DNA from: Flavobacterium commune | GTDB lineage: Bacteria; Bacteroidota; Bacteroidia; Flavobacteriales; Flavobacteriaceae | DNA length: 64,000 nucleotides | NCBI RefSeq assembly: GCF_001857965.1 | Contig: NZ_CP017774.1 | Span: 2,108,001-2,172,000, forward strand | Direction: 5' to 3' | Shown here: positions 8,276-16,435 of the stretch, one piece after another | Numbering within the stretch: the first letter of the stretch is position 1 | Layout: each line of letters begins with the position of its first letter | Made by a program: the position numbers and the translations under genes | Notes under the pieces: model-generated | Database searches by the model: none | Seen by the model: the letters and a program-made list of their open reading frames with translations, nothing else | Told to the model about the DNA's origin: nothing

Positions 8276-9175
8276 TTAAGCATTAATTGCTTCCACCTGA
8301 ATTTTTTCATCGTTAAGCATGCTTTTTAACATGTTTTCGATTCCTGATTTTAAAGTAAAAGTAGAAGATGGACAGCCACTACAAGCACCTTGAAGAATCA
8401 CTTTTACAATTTTGCTTTCTTCATCATAAGATTCAAAAGCAATATTTCCACCATCGGCAGCAACGGCAGGTTTTACATATTCTTCTAAGATATTGATAAT
8501 TTGTTGCGAAGTAACATCCAGTTTGTCAAATTCTTCGGTTTTAATTTGCTCTTGTTTTTCGGCATTGATTACCACGCTGTCGTCAAGAACAATTCCGCCA
8601 TTCTCAATGTATTGTTTGATAAATGTTCTAAGTTCCAGTGTGATTTCGTCCCAGCTATTTAATTCGTATTTTGTAATCGAAATGTAATTTTCGTCAATGA
8701 AAATTTCTTTTACATAAGGAAACTTAAATAATTCTTTTGCCAAAGGCGAAGAAGCCGTTTGGTCGATGTTTTTGAATTCAATAGCATTTTTAGTCAGCAT
8801 TCGGCTCACAACAAACTTCAAAGCCGAAGGATTAGGAGTAGTTTCTCCATAAACTGTAATCGGTTGTTTTTTAGGTTTGTTCTCATCAAGGTTGATGATA
8901 ACGCCGCCATTGTTTACAAAGTTTTCAATTTGTTCAGCAACAGCTTCTTTAACATCGTCCCATTCTACAATACTGAATCTTTCAACGGCAATAAAATTGC
9001 CCGAAATGTAAACAGTTTTTACAAATGGTAAGTAAAATAATTGTTGTGCAAGAGGAGAAGATTTCGCTTCGTCTATGTTTTTAAACTCAAAACTTTCATT
9101 TCGGGTAATAAAATCCTCAAATTCAAACTTTAATATTGTAGGGTTTTGTGTTTCTTTAACGGTTATTTTTGTCAT
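8276..9175 (-). CDS. NifU/Nfu family iron-sulfur cluster carrier with two Nfu N-terminal domains
   Basis: A 299-residue cytosolic protein. Two tandem Nfu-N scaffold domains (about 4-95 and 105-195) are clearly duplicated: each has NPT/S-x-LKF, an SSPLA(Q/K)-x-LF block and a W-D-(D/E) segment. The C-terminal NifU domain (about 222-295) carries the cluster-binding CxxC at Cys265 and Cys268 (GACSGCPSS). The family receives Fe-S clusters and delivers them to client apoproteins. The doubled N-domain is usual in Bacteroidota as far as I recall. The gene stands alone between kup and the PorP/SprF gene. Confidence 0.92.
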   Translation of the reverse strand: MTKITVKETQNPTILKFEFEDFITRNESFEFKNIDEAKSSPLAQQLFYLPFVKTVYISGNFIAVERFSIVEWDDVKEAVAEQIENFVNNGGVIINLDENKPKKQPITVYGETTPNPSALKFVVSRMLTKNAIEFKNIDQTASSPLAKELFKFPYVKEIFIDENYISITKYELNSWDEITLELRTFIKQYIENGGIVLDDSVVINAEKQEQIKTEEFDKLDVTSQQIINILEEYVKPAVAADGGNIAFESYDEESKIVKVILQGACSGCPSSTFTLKSGIENMLKSMLNDEKIQVEAINA

Positions 9176-9322
9176 GATGTTTGTAAATTTTTACAAATTT
9201 ACTAAAGTTATTTTCTATGATTAACTATATTTGAATTATTAATGAATAAATTAACTTAACTTTAGTTTTTGGACAAAATTTAGGTTGTTTTATCAAGCAT
9301 CCTGATTAACATCATCTAATAC

Positions 9323-10321
9323 ATGAATACTAAATTCAACTATTTTTTAATCTGTTTTTTTATTGGTTTGTATTCTTATTCTCAAGAAGGAATTCCGGTA
9401 TATTCAGATTATCTTTCGGATAATTATTATCTGCTTCATCCGTCGATGGCCGGGGCTTCTAATTGTGCTAAATTAAGACTGACCGCCCGTAAACAATGGT
9501 TCGATCAGGAAGAAGCACCTTCACTGCAAACACTAAGTTACAATGGCAGGATAGGAGAGAAAGCCGGTGGGGGAATTATTCTTTTTAATGATAAAAACGG
9601 TTATCATTCTCAAAAAGGAATGAAGTTGACGTATGCGTATCATTTGATGTTTTCCAGAGATGAAATCGATTTGAATCAGCTGTCTTTTGGTATTAGTGGG
9701 GGATTAATTCAGAGTCAATTAGATGAAACTTCTTTTTTGCAATCAGGAGATTTTGATCCAATTGTAGATGGGACAATTGTTCAAAAATCATCTTACTTTA
9801 ATGTCGATATAGGGATGTCTTACAATTATTTGGATTTTTATGTTCATGGAACTATTAAAAATGCTATTGAAACCCGACGTAAAATCTATTCAGGATATGA
9901 AAGTGATAATTTGAGAAAGTTTATCTTGAGTACGGGTTATATTTTTGGAGACAGAGATCGAATTTTATGGGAGCCTTCGGTATTGTTTCAATATACCAGT
10001 CAAACTACCGAAAAGGCAGTCGATCTTAATTTGAAAGCTTATAAAGCCATGGATTTTGGTACTGTATGGGGTGGACTTTCTTATAGAACCAGTTTTGATG
10101 GAGCCGAATTTAATAACGGAAATGGTATATCAAGACAAAGATACCAGTCTATTTCGCCAATTTTAGGTGTGAATTACAATAATTTTATGTTTGCCTACAC
10201 TTATTCTCATTTAGGAGGAGATGTTAAATTTGGAACAGGCGGTTTTCACCAAATTACATTAGGTCTTAATTTGTTTTGCAAGCGTGAGAAATATGAATGT
10301 CACTGTCCAGCAATCAACTAA
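9323..10321 (+). CDS. PorP/SprF family type IX secretion outer membrane protein
   Basis: A 332-residue barrel-type protein with a signal peptide (FIGLYSYSQE, cleavage near residue 20). The N-terminal PVYSDYLSDNYYLLHPSMAG block followed by LRLTARKQWF is the PorP/SprF signature. The C-terminal strands end in a Cys-rich tail (CKREKYECHC), which is less usual. Members sit in the outer membrane. They pair with the T9SS or with surface-anchored partners having type B C-terminal domains. No such partner is adjacent; the nearest is the 1062-residue protein at 53653-56841. The carbonic anhydrase gene follows 18 bases downstream. Confidence 0.9.
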   Translation: MNTKFNYFLICFFIGLYSYSQEGIPVYSDYLSDNYYLLHPSMAGASNCAKLRLTARKQWFDQEEAPSLQTLSYNGRIGEKAGGGIILFNDKNGYHSQKGMKLTYAYHLMFSRDEIDLNQLSFGISGGLIQSQLDETSFLQSGDFDPIVDGTIVQKSSYFNVDIGMSYNYLDFYVHGTIKNAIETRRKIYSGYESDNLRKFILSTGYIFGDRDRILWEPSVLFQYTSQTTEKAVDLNLKAYKAMDFGTVWGGLSYRTSFDGAEFNNGNGISRQRYQSISPILGVNYNNFMFAYTYSHLGGDVKFGTGGFHQITLGLNLFCKREKYECHCPAIN

Positions 10322-10339
10322 AATAATTTACATTCAGAA

Positions 10340-10858
10340 ATGGTAATAAAATCGGTTAATGGAAAATCACCTAGTATTCCTGAGGATTGTTATGTAGCTG
10401 AAAATGCTACTATTGTAGGAGATGTTAGTTTTGGAAACTCTTGTAGCGTTTGGTTTAACGCTGTAATTAGAGGTGATGTTAATTATATCAAAATTGGTAA
10501 CAAAGTTAATATTCAGGACGGTGCTGTGATTCATTGTACGTATCAAAAATACCCAACCATTATAGGAAATAATGTTTCTATTGGGCACAATGCCATTGTA
10601 CACGGCTGTGTGGTTCACGACAATGTTTTGATAGGAATGGGTGCTATCGTTATGGATAATTGTACTATTGAAAGCAATTCTATTATTGCGGCAGGTGCGG
10701 TGATTACCCAAAACACCGTGGTTACTTCGGGTTCTATATGGGCAGGAGTACCAGCCAAAAAAGTAAAAGACTTAAATCAATCCGGTTTTGCAGGTGAGAT
10801 TGAGCGTATCGCCGAAAATTATTTATTGTATTCCAGCTGGTTTAAAGAGGAGGAATAA
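10340..10858 (+). CDS. Gamma-class carbonic anhydrase family protein
   Basis: A 172-residue left-handed beta-helix (hexapeptide repeat) protein. The three zinc-binding histidines of the family are present at His65 (GAVIHC), His83 and His88 (IGHNAIVHG). Active members hydrate CO2; others of this YrdA/PaaY group are of uncertain activity. With all ligands conserved, metal binding is likely. It probably shares a transcript with the PorP/SprF gene, although no functional link is evident. Its stop codon directly abuts the stop of the convergent LytTR regulator gene. Confidence 0.92.
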   Translation: MVIKSVNGKSPSIPEDCYVAENATIVGDVSFGNSCSVWFNAVIRGDVNYIKIGNKVNIQDGAVIHCTYQKYPTIIGNNVSIGHNAIVHGCVVHDNVLIGMGAIVMDNCTIESNSIIAAGAVITQNTVVTSGSIWAGVPAKKVKDLNQSGFAGEIERIAENYLLYSSWFKEEE

Positions 10859-11581
10859 TTATAAATTAATTTTTTCAAAGAAAGCTGTTTTGTAACTTTC
10901 GCTGATAGGAATTCGCTTGTCGGCAATTAATACTTTATTCTTTTGGATGGATTTCACGTATTTGATATTGATTATATACGAACGGTGAATTCGTGCAAAA
11001 CCTTTAGATGAAAGTAAATTTTCGAGTTTAATTAAACTGATTAGAGTTAGCGTAAATTTATTGTCAGCGGTATATATTTTGACATAATCTTTCAAACCTT
11101 CGATAAATAAAATATCCGAAAAATTGATTTTTACATTCTCGTATTCTGAACGTACAAACATAAAATCGGGTTCAATTTCCGGAGCAACTACTTTTGGAGT
11201 AATAGCAGCAGCAGGAGTGTTATTTTGTGAAAGAAACGTTTGTTGGGCGCGCATCACCGATTTTAAAAAGCGATTAAAAGGAATTGGTTTTACCAAATAA
11301 TCAACCGCACCCAGATTGAATCCTTCCACGGCATAGTCAGAATAAGCTGTCGTGAAAATAACCAATGGTTTTTTGTCAATGGCATTTAGAAAATCGATGC
11401 CTGAAAAATGAGGCATTTCGATGTCCAAAAATATCAAATCTACATTAGAAGTATTAATCATCGCTATGGCGTCGATAGCATTATTGAAGGTGCTGATTAG
11501 TTCCAGACTTTCAACTTTACTAACAAATTCTTTGATTAAATCAACCGCCAGGGGTTCGTCATCTATAATTACGCACTTCAT
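10859..11581 (-). CDS. LytTR-type response regulator
   Basis: A 240-residue regulator with an N-terminal receiver domain (CVIIDDEPLAV at the start, phospho-acceptor Asp53 in LIFLDIEMPHFSG, VDYLVKPI with the conserved Lys). A linker of about 20 residues rich in Ala, Pro and Thr follows. The C-terminal LytTR DNA-binding domain (about 140-240) contains LFIEGLKDYVKIYT and FARIHRSYIINI. The paired LytS-type kinase gene ends 6 bases upstream. It is the last gene of a five-gene minus-strand group that starts at 14882. Its target is not known; the repeated motif at 14913-15042 is a candidate. Confidence 0.92.
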   Translation of the reverse strand: MKCVIIDDEPLAVDLIKEFVSKVESLELISTFNNAIDAIAMINTSNVDLIFLDIEMPHFSGIDFLNAIDKKPLVIFTTAYSDYAVEGFNLGAVDYLVKPIPFNRFLKSVMRAQQTFLSQNNTPAAAITPKVVAPEIEPDFMFVRSEYENVKINFSDILFIEGLKDYVKIYTADNKFTLTLISLIKLENLLSSKGFARIHRSYIINIKYVKSIQKNKVLIADKRIPISESYKTAFFEKINL

Positions 11582-11587
11582 CTTTAT

Positions 11588-12670
11588 TTAGTTTTCCAAT
11601 GGTTCCAGTTTCAAATTCAAATGTACACTGTATAGGTTATCCGTCTGCGTAATGGTCAATTGATGAGCATTTGGATACAGGATGTTCAATCTGTTTTTAA
11701 TGTTTTTTAAACCAATTCCAGAGTTGTTAGGATCTTTTATTTGATTCTCAATTCTATTTTCAATCCAAAAATCAAAGTTGTTTTCTTCGATAACAATTTT
11801 AATTTTCACATAAGTGGTTCCTTTATAATCAGTTCCGTATTTAAAAGCATTTTCGATAAATGAAATCAAAAGCATAGGTTCGATAGACTTGTTTCGGGTA
11901 TCGCCGTGAATGTTGATGAAAATGTTTTCGATATTGTTTAATCGTAATTTTTGTAAATCAATATAGTTCTTAATGTAATTGATTTCCTTTTCTAAAGATA
12001 CTGCTTTATTGTCGGTTTCATAAAGCATGTAGCGCATCATTTCGGATAAGGTTACAATGGCATCCGGGACTAAATCTGATTTTTTATACGCTAATGAATA
12101 AATGCTATTCAAGGCATTGAACAAAAAGTGCGGATTAGTTTGCTTTCTTAAATAGTTTAATTCAGTCGATGTTTTACGGGTTTCAGAAATTAATTTATTT
12201 TGTTGATTGGTATAATATTCTGAAAGTGTTTTGATTAAGGTGCTTATAGAAACAATGAATAAATAAAACAGTGATGGGAAAAATTTGAAGAAAAAAGGGG
12301 GACGTTTTTTAAAGAAGAATTTTTCTCGAATGATTTCTTTTCCATTACTGTCAAATATTCTTTGATGCGGCATATTGTGGAATTCAGGACTGAAATAGAA
12401 AATTTTAATACAAGTTAAAATACTAACAATACTCAAAATAATTCCAAGATAAGCGGCATATTTTTTTTGCAAAAGCAAATTAGGTACAAAATAAAAATAG
12501 TTAGCATAAAACAATAGAATTCCACTGGACCATTGTACATAAAACTCGGCATTGATGCTGGTGAAATTTTGGTAAAATGGCAATAATGAGGCAATTATTA
12601 AAAAGCACCAAATAATACTGTGTATCAGTATTCTGTTAGTATTGTTGTTTGTAATTCCCTCTATGTTCAT
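11588..12670 (-). CDS. LytS-type membrane sensor histidine kinase
   Basis: A 360-residue inner-membrane kinase. Four hydrophobic segments span about 15-155, with a loop rich in Phe, Lys and Pro before the last one. The His_kinase (PF06580) region follows with H-box QTNPHFLFNALNSIYSLA, then an ATPase domain with SFIENAFKYG and GIGLKNIKNRL. There is no extracellular ligand domain of note, so it may sense membrane state or a partner protein. Its ATG directly follows the stop of the DUF4907 gene and its stop is 6 bases before the LytTR gene, so it is part of the same operon. Confidence 0.92.
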   Translation of the reverse strand: MNIEGITNNNTNRILIHSIIWCFLIIASLLPFYQNFTSINAEFYVQWSSGILLFYANYFYFVPNLLLQKKYAAYLGIILSIVSILTCIKIFYFSPEFHNMPHQRIFDSNGKEIIREKFFFKKRPPFFFKFFPSLFYLFIVSISTLIKTLSEYYTNQQNKLISETRKTSTELNYLRKQTNPHFLFNALNSIYSLAYKKSDLVPDAIVTLSEMMRYMLYETDNKAVSLEKEINYIKNYIDLQKLRLNNIENIFINIHGDTRNKSIEPMLLISFIENAFKYGTDYKGTTYVKIKIVIEENNFDFWIENRIENQIKDPNNSGIGLKNIKNRLNILYPNAHQLTITQTDNLYSVHLNLKLEPLEN

Positions 12671-13027
12671 TTAGATTCTAATTGACAATAAAATTAAATC
12701 TTTTTTTGTAATTGTTGGCGATGTTTGCTGTTTCAATTTATCTAATACCAAATTCCCTACTTTTAGTGCTTCGGTTTCGCTCTCAAATGATTTGATGTTT
12801 TGAATTACTGGAATTATAGATTGTTTGATAATGATTTTGTCATTATTTTTGATCACATATCCCCAACCGCTTGGTGTTTTTATGGATTCTAAGCTAAAAT
12901 CCTGCGGGCTGTTGCAGGAAAAGAATGTTAAAAAAACAATTAGTAAAAAGTACTTTTTTGTGGTGTTTAATAAAAAATTCTTCCGGATAGTAGTCCGGAA
13001 GAATTTAGGGTTTGAATTAATTGTCAT
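12671..13027 (-). CDS. DUF4907 domain lipoprotein, start uncertain
   Basis: A small protein with a lipoprotein signal (KKYFLLIVFLTFFSC) and a mature part of about 70 residues. GWGYVIKNNDKIIIKQ and the pattern P-x-I-x(5)-F-x-(S/T)-x-x-E-A match DUF4907, a family of unknown role. The nearest usual start codons in frame are ATGs at 13027 and 13033. Both lie inside the end of the Kelch gene and would add about 25 residues before the signal sequence. No ATG, GTG or TTG lies nearer the signal. A strong terminator-like hairpin (12975-13006) lies between those ATGs and the signal, so translation may begin at a rarer codon after the hairpin. It abuts the LytS-type kinase gene. Confidence 0.7.
   Translation of the reverse strand: MTINSNPKFFRTTIRKNFLLNTTKKYFLLIVFLTFFSCNSPQDFSLESIKTPSGWGYVIKNNDKIIIKQSIIPVIQNIKSFESETEALKVGNLVLDKLKQQTSPTITKKDLILLSIRI
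12975..13006 (-). terminator. Strong hairpin with T-run after the Kelch gene
   Basis: AAATTCTTCCGGA (12975-12987) and TCCGGAAGAATTT (12994-13006) form a perfect 13-bp stem with a six-base loop. On the minus strand it is followed by TTTTTATTA. It fits a factor-independent terminator 11 bases after the Kelch stop, but it also lies inside the open frame of the DUF4907 gene. It may therefore be a partial terminator reducing expression of DUF4907, LytS and LytTR relative to the upstream genes. Confidence 0.8.
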
Positions 13028-14021
13028 CGTCATTTTGTTCTTCCAGTGGTTTAAATTCCCATACATCGTCATAAAAAGAAGATCCCGATCTTCCTAATAA
13101 TACAAAACCTCTTTCGTTAATAGAAAATCCTATAGCATCGGTTCTGCCTGCTCCTTCCAGGGCTGTTTTTTCTTCCCAAACATCAGTTGACGGATTGTAT
13201 TCCCAAATGGTTTTTGAACTTTCACCACAGACCAGATAACCTAATCCGTTCATTGAAAATGCCGATGCGTTAGAACGGCTAATGGCATAATCGTCATTGT
13301 ATGTTTCGTCGTCATCATCGTCCTGGTCAATATCGCGTTTTTTAGTCCAGGTATCAGTACTGGGGTCAAACATCCAGAAATCAATCTGATAAGCTCCGTT
13401 GTTAATCCCTGCTACTAAATAGGCTTTGTTGTCAATAACAAAAACAGAGGCATTTCTTCTTTTGTTTCCGCTAAATCCGTTTACCTGAGTCCAGGTATCA
13501 GTATTAGCATCGTATTGATAAAAATCTTTTAGAAAGTTATTGTCATATCCTGTCCCAAAATATGCTTTTCCACCCACTTGAAATCCTACAGCCGAATAAC
13601 GGGCACTTCCTGCAAAATCGGCTTTTTGAGTCCAGCTGTTGGTGTCAGGATTGTATTGGTAAAAATCTTTTAACTTGTTGACTCCATCGTATCCAAGACC
13701 AATGTATCCATTTCCGTCTAATTCAAATCCAGATGCGGCACTTCGGGCAATTCCGCTAAAATCCGCTTTTTGTTCCCAATAATCCCCATCAGAATTGTAA
13801 GCCCATAGGTCTTTTAAATATTCGTCACCTGTATATCCTGTAGCAACATAAGCATAAGTACCTATCACAAAACTGCTTGCACTTGATCTTGCCGGTCCAT
13901 CAAATGAAGATTTTTTAATCCAGTTACCTAATAATTCTTCTTCGTCGTCATTACTGCAACCCACAAATACTAATCCCATTAATAGTAGGGTAATGAATGT
14001 TCTTCCTTTTAAAATAGTCAT
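13017..14021 (-). CDS. Kelch-repeat lipoprotein
   Basis: A 334-residue protein with a lipoprotein signal ending LVFVGC at about residue 22. At least five Kelch-type repeats of about 47 residues follow, each with a (S/N)-x-W-(T/E)-x-K-x-x-F-x-G-x-(A/R)-R-x-(A/S)-A-x-(G/S)-F pattern. They should form a beta-propeller, a fold used for protein or carbohydrate binding. An Asp-rich loop (IDQDDDDDETYNDDY) interrupts one repeat. No galactose oxidase active site is evident. The gene is 15 bases downstream of the barrel gene at 14037-14882 and upstream of DUF4907 and the two-component pair. The product is probably a surface or periplasmic binding component of that group. Confidence 0.85.
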   Translation of the reverse strand: MTILKGRTFITLLLMGLVFVGCSNDDEEELLGNWIKKSSFDGPARSSASSFVIGTYAYVATGYTGDEYLKDLWAYNSDGDYWEQKADFSGIARSAASGFELDGNGYIGLGYDGVNKLKDFYQYNPDTNSWTQKADFAGSARYSAVGFQVGGKAYFGTGYDNNFLKDFYQYDANTDTWTQVNGFSGNKRRNASVFVIDNKAYLVAGINNGAYQIDFWMFDPSTDTWTKKRDIDQDDDDDETYNDDYAISRSNASAFSMNGLGYLVCGESSKTIWEYNPSTDVWEEKTALEGAGRTDAIGFSINERGFVLLGRSGSSFYDDVWEFKPLEEQNDDDN

Positions 14022-14036
14022 AATTTATTTTATTTG

Positions 14037-14882
14037 TTACTGTTTGTATTTTATGCCAATGTTAAAGAGGAAACCATCATTAGCGTCGAAATTGTATTTT
14101 GTTGTCCCTCTGTTGTTTGTTAGTGTGTATTTTTTGTCAAATTGGTAGCCTCCCTGAAAACTCATATACCAGTTGCGGTCAACATTTCTCTCGTATTCCA
14201 ATGCAGTTGTCATTTGAGAGAAACTTATTTTGCTTGCATTTCCATTGCTGTTGATGGCTTTTGCCTGATCGAGATTGTAATATTCCCCATCAAAAACGTT
14301 TGTTAATCGGAAAGCGTTTCGTTCATTGTTAGAATAGCTAATAGCTGAATTTGGAAAGCCTATCTCGATAGCGGTATTCGAATTGAATTGGCTATGAAAA
14401 GCAATCGTAGGAAGTATTTGGGCTTTTCCAAACAATGTCATTCTTTTTACTCCCAGGTAAATATTATTTTTTTCGTTAAAAGCATATCCAATCCCTGCGC
14501 CTCCAAGAATTGTGATGTCTGAAAAATCAAAACTTTTTTCAAAAGCAGCTATTGTTTTCAATTCTAAATTCCAATTGACTTTATTGTTAATTTGATGTGT
14601 CAGTTCCAGTTTGTTTTCTATCCAGTTGTATTTATTGTTGTTTGCTGAAAAATAATTCCCCGAACCATAATTTAAACTACTGTTTTTATACGTCAGGCTG
14701 TTTGTGATTTTGTTTTTCGAATCTAAATTTTGATGAAAAGAAAAGCCTATTCCGGATTCGTTTTTGCTGATTTCTTTTGTTGGAATTGTCTTTAAGTTCA
14801 ATTCTAACGAATAGCTACTTTGGGCAGTTATCTTAAGAATTGAAATCATAAAAATCAGAGTTGCAAATAGTTTTAACTTCAT
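14037..14882 (-). CDS. Outer membrane beta-barrel protein, DUF6268-like
   Basis: A 281-residue protein with a signal peptide (cleavage near ITAQS, residue 21) and many alternating-hydrophobic strands ending in an aromatic-rich C-terminus (FLFNIGIKYKQ), as in outer-membrane barrels. The overall pattern reminds me of DUF6268 proteins, which I cannot confirm. It is the first gene of the minus-strand group with the Kelch lipoprotein, DUF4907 and the LytS/LytTR pair. The control region shared with the DUF4270 gene lies upstream. No enzymatic motif was seen. Confidence 0.65.
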   Translation of the reverse strand: MKLKLFATLIFMISILKITAQSSYSLELNLKTIPTKEISKNESGIGFSFHQNLDSKNKITNSLTYKNSSLNYGSGNYFSANNNKYNWIENKLELTHQINNKVNWNLELKTIAAFEKSFDFSDITILGGAGIGYAFNEKNNIYLGVKRMTLFGKAQILPTIAFHSQFNSNTAIEIGFPNSAISYSNNERNAFRLTNVFDGEYYNLDQAKAINSNGNASKISFSQMTTALEYERNVDRNWYMSFQGGYQFDKKYTLTNNRGTTKYNFDANDGFLFNIGIKYKQ

Positions 14883-14912
14883 TTATTTTTTTATTGAGCC
14901 AAAAGTAGATGC

Positions 14913-15042
14913 TCTGTCTATTTTAAAAAAAGAAGATATATAGACGGCTGTTTTTTATAGACAGATTGCCGATTTGTATGGTCGAATTCATTAGCGCAAT
15001 TGAATTTGTCTTTATAGATTAAAAAAGGCTTTTTATAGATGC
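14913..15042. promoter_or_regulatory. Repeated TATAGA(C/T) motif in a divergent control region
   Basis: The space between the divergent barrel gene (14882) and the DUF4270 gene (15113) holds TATAGACGG at 14939, TATAGACAG at 14956, TATAGATTA at 15013 and TATAGATGC at 15034. The inverse TCTGTCTAT at 14913-14921 is a perfect 9-bp inverted match to ATAGACAGA at 14957-14965. Each motif is preceded by T-rich sequence. I infer binding sites for a regulator, with the LytTR protein of the same gene group as the obvious candidate. A -7-like TATATTTG (15091-15098) precedes the DUF4270 gene and TACTTTTG (14907 to 14900, minus) precedes the barrel gene. Confidence 0.5.
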
Positions 15043-15112
15043 AAAATCCTTGCTTGTATATGTTGTTAGGCTTTGTAAATAGTGCTCTGCTATATTTGTC
15101 CAAAAATATTTT

Positions 15113-16435
15113 ATGTATAGATTATATATTATGTTGTTTCTTGGAGTGCTGTTTGTTTGTTGTGACTCCGATGTAGATGCGGGAGAATTTGTGGTGGGTT
15201 CAGATAATTTATCGGTAACTAATAAGGTGATTTTGATTGATACCGCAACAGTTGAAGTTTCGACAATCAATTTTGATTCATTGGTAACTTCTAATCAAAG
15301 CAGAATACTTTTGGGGAATTATGATGATCCCATTTTTGGAAAAGTAAAATCAGACAGTTATTTCCAGCTTACGGCTTCGGGTTATAATTTGCAAACTACA
15401 AGTTCGGATACAGAAGGTGCTAATTATGTTTTTGATTCTATCCGAATGGTTTTAATTCCGGATAAATATTATTATGGTGATACTACTAAAGTGCAATCGA
15501 TAAGTGTTCATCGTTTGTTGCAGAAAGTGAATCCTAATTTGGATGATGATAGTTTTTATAATAATTCGAATTTGACTTATGACGGTTTGAGTTTGGGTAC
15601 AGCTTCGTTTTTACCAAAGCCGCTTAGACAGGATTCTATTTTTGTCAAATTAGATAATACTTTTGGTGATGCTCTTTTTCAAAAACTAAAAAAGCGTGAG
15701 ATTACTACTCAGGAAGAATTTGTGGAGTATTTTAAAGGTTTGGTTATTCAATCCACTACGGCTACTTCTGCTTGTGTAATGGGGTATGGAGTTACAAGTA
15801 AATTACAATTGTATTATTCGAAAAAAGTAAGCGATTCAGAAACCTCGATTTTAAAAGAATTCACCATAGGTGATTATTCTAAACAGTATAACCGAATTTC
15901 CTTAGACAGGACAGGGACTATTTTGAGCAGTTTGCCGGGTACTACAGCGAGACTATCGAGTGATTTAACCGAAAACAAGTCTTTTATTCAATCAGGAACA
16001 GGACTGGCTTGCAGGGTTGATTTTCCTAATATAAAAGAATTAAAATACATTGCCGAAAAAGGTGCAATTGTTGATGCTCAATTAATTATTCGTCCGGTAA
16101 ATAATACTTATTCTAAAACGTATCCGTTAGCCGATTCGCTAAATGTGTATGTTGCCGATCAATTAAATCGGATAGGGGGTACGCTCAATTCGGCGGCCGG
16201 AACTCCTATTTATGCGGTACTTAATAAAACGGAGGATGAATTTGATGAAAATATTGGCTACAGCATACCTCTGGGGACTTTTATGCAATCGGAAATGATG
16301 AAACAATCCGATTCTAAGTCGGCTCTTATCCTGACTATTCCTAATATTTCCAAGGCGGTAAACAGGTTGGTTTTAGGAAATCAAAAGAATACCGGAAATA
16401 AAGTTCAATTGAAAATTTACTATATCTCTTATTAG
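15113..16435 (+). CDS. DUF4270 family lipoprotein
   Basis: A 440-residue protein with a lipoprotein signal (MLFLGVLFVCCDSD). The region after it, with the pattern T-(V/A)-x(4)-(F/I)-D-S-L-x-T and LLGNYDDPIFGKVKSDSYFQ, is the DUF4270 signature known to me from Bacteroidota. The function of the family is unknown; members are predicted to be surface-exposed or periplasmic. The next gene starts on the base after its stop, so the two are tightly coupled. It is divergent from the Kelch/LytTR group. Confidence 0.85.
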   Translation: MYRLYIMLFLGVLFVCCDSDVDAGEFVVGSDNLSVTNKVILIDTATVEVSTINFDSLVTSNQSRILLGNYDDPIFGKVKSDSYFQLTASGYNLQTTSSDTEGANYVFDSIRMVLIPDKYYYGDTTKVQSISVHRLLQKVNPNLDDDSFYNNSNLTYDGLSLGTASFLPKPLRQDSIFVKLDNTFGDALFQKLKKREITTQEEFVEYFKGLVIQSTTATSACVMGYGVTSKLQLYYSKKVSDSETSILKEFTIGDYSKQYNRISLDRTGTILSSLPGTTARLSSDLTENKSFIQSGTGLACRVDFPNIKELKYIAEKGAIVDAQLIIRPVNNTYSKTYPLADSLNVYVADQLNRIGGTLNSAAGTPIYAVLNKTEDEFDENIGYSIPLGTFMQSEMMKQSDSKSALILTIPNISKAVNRLVLGNQKNTGNKVQLKIYYISY

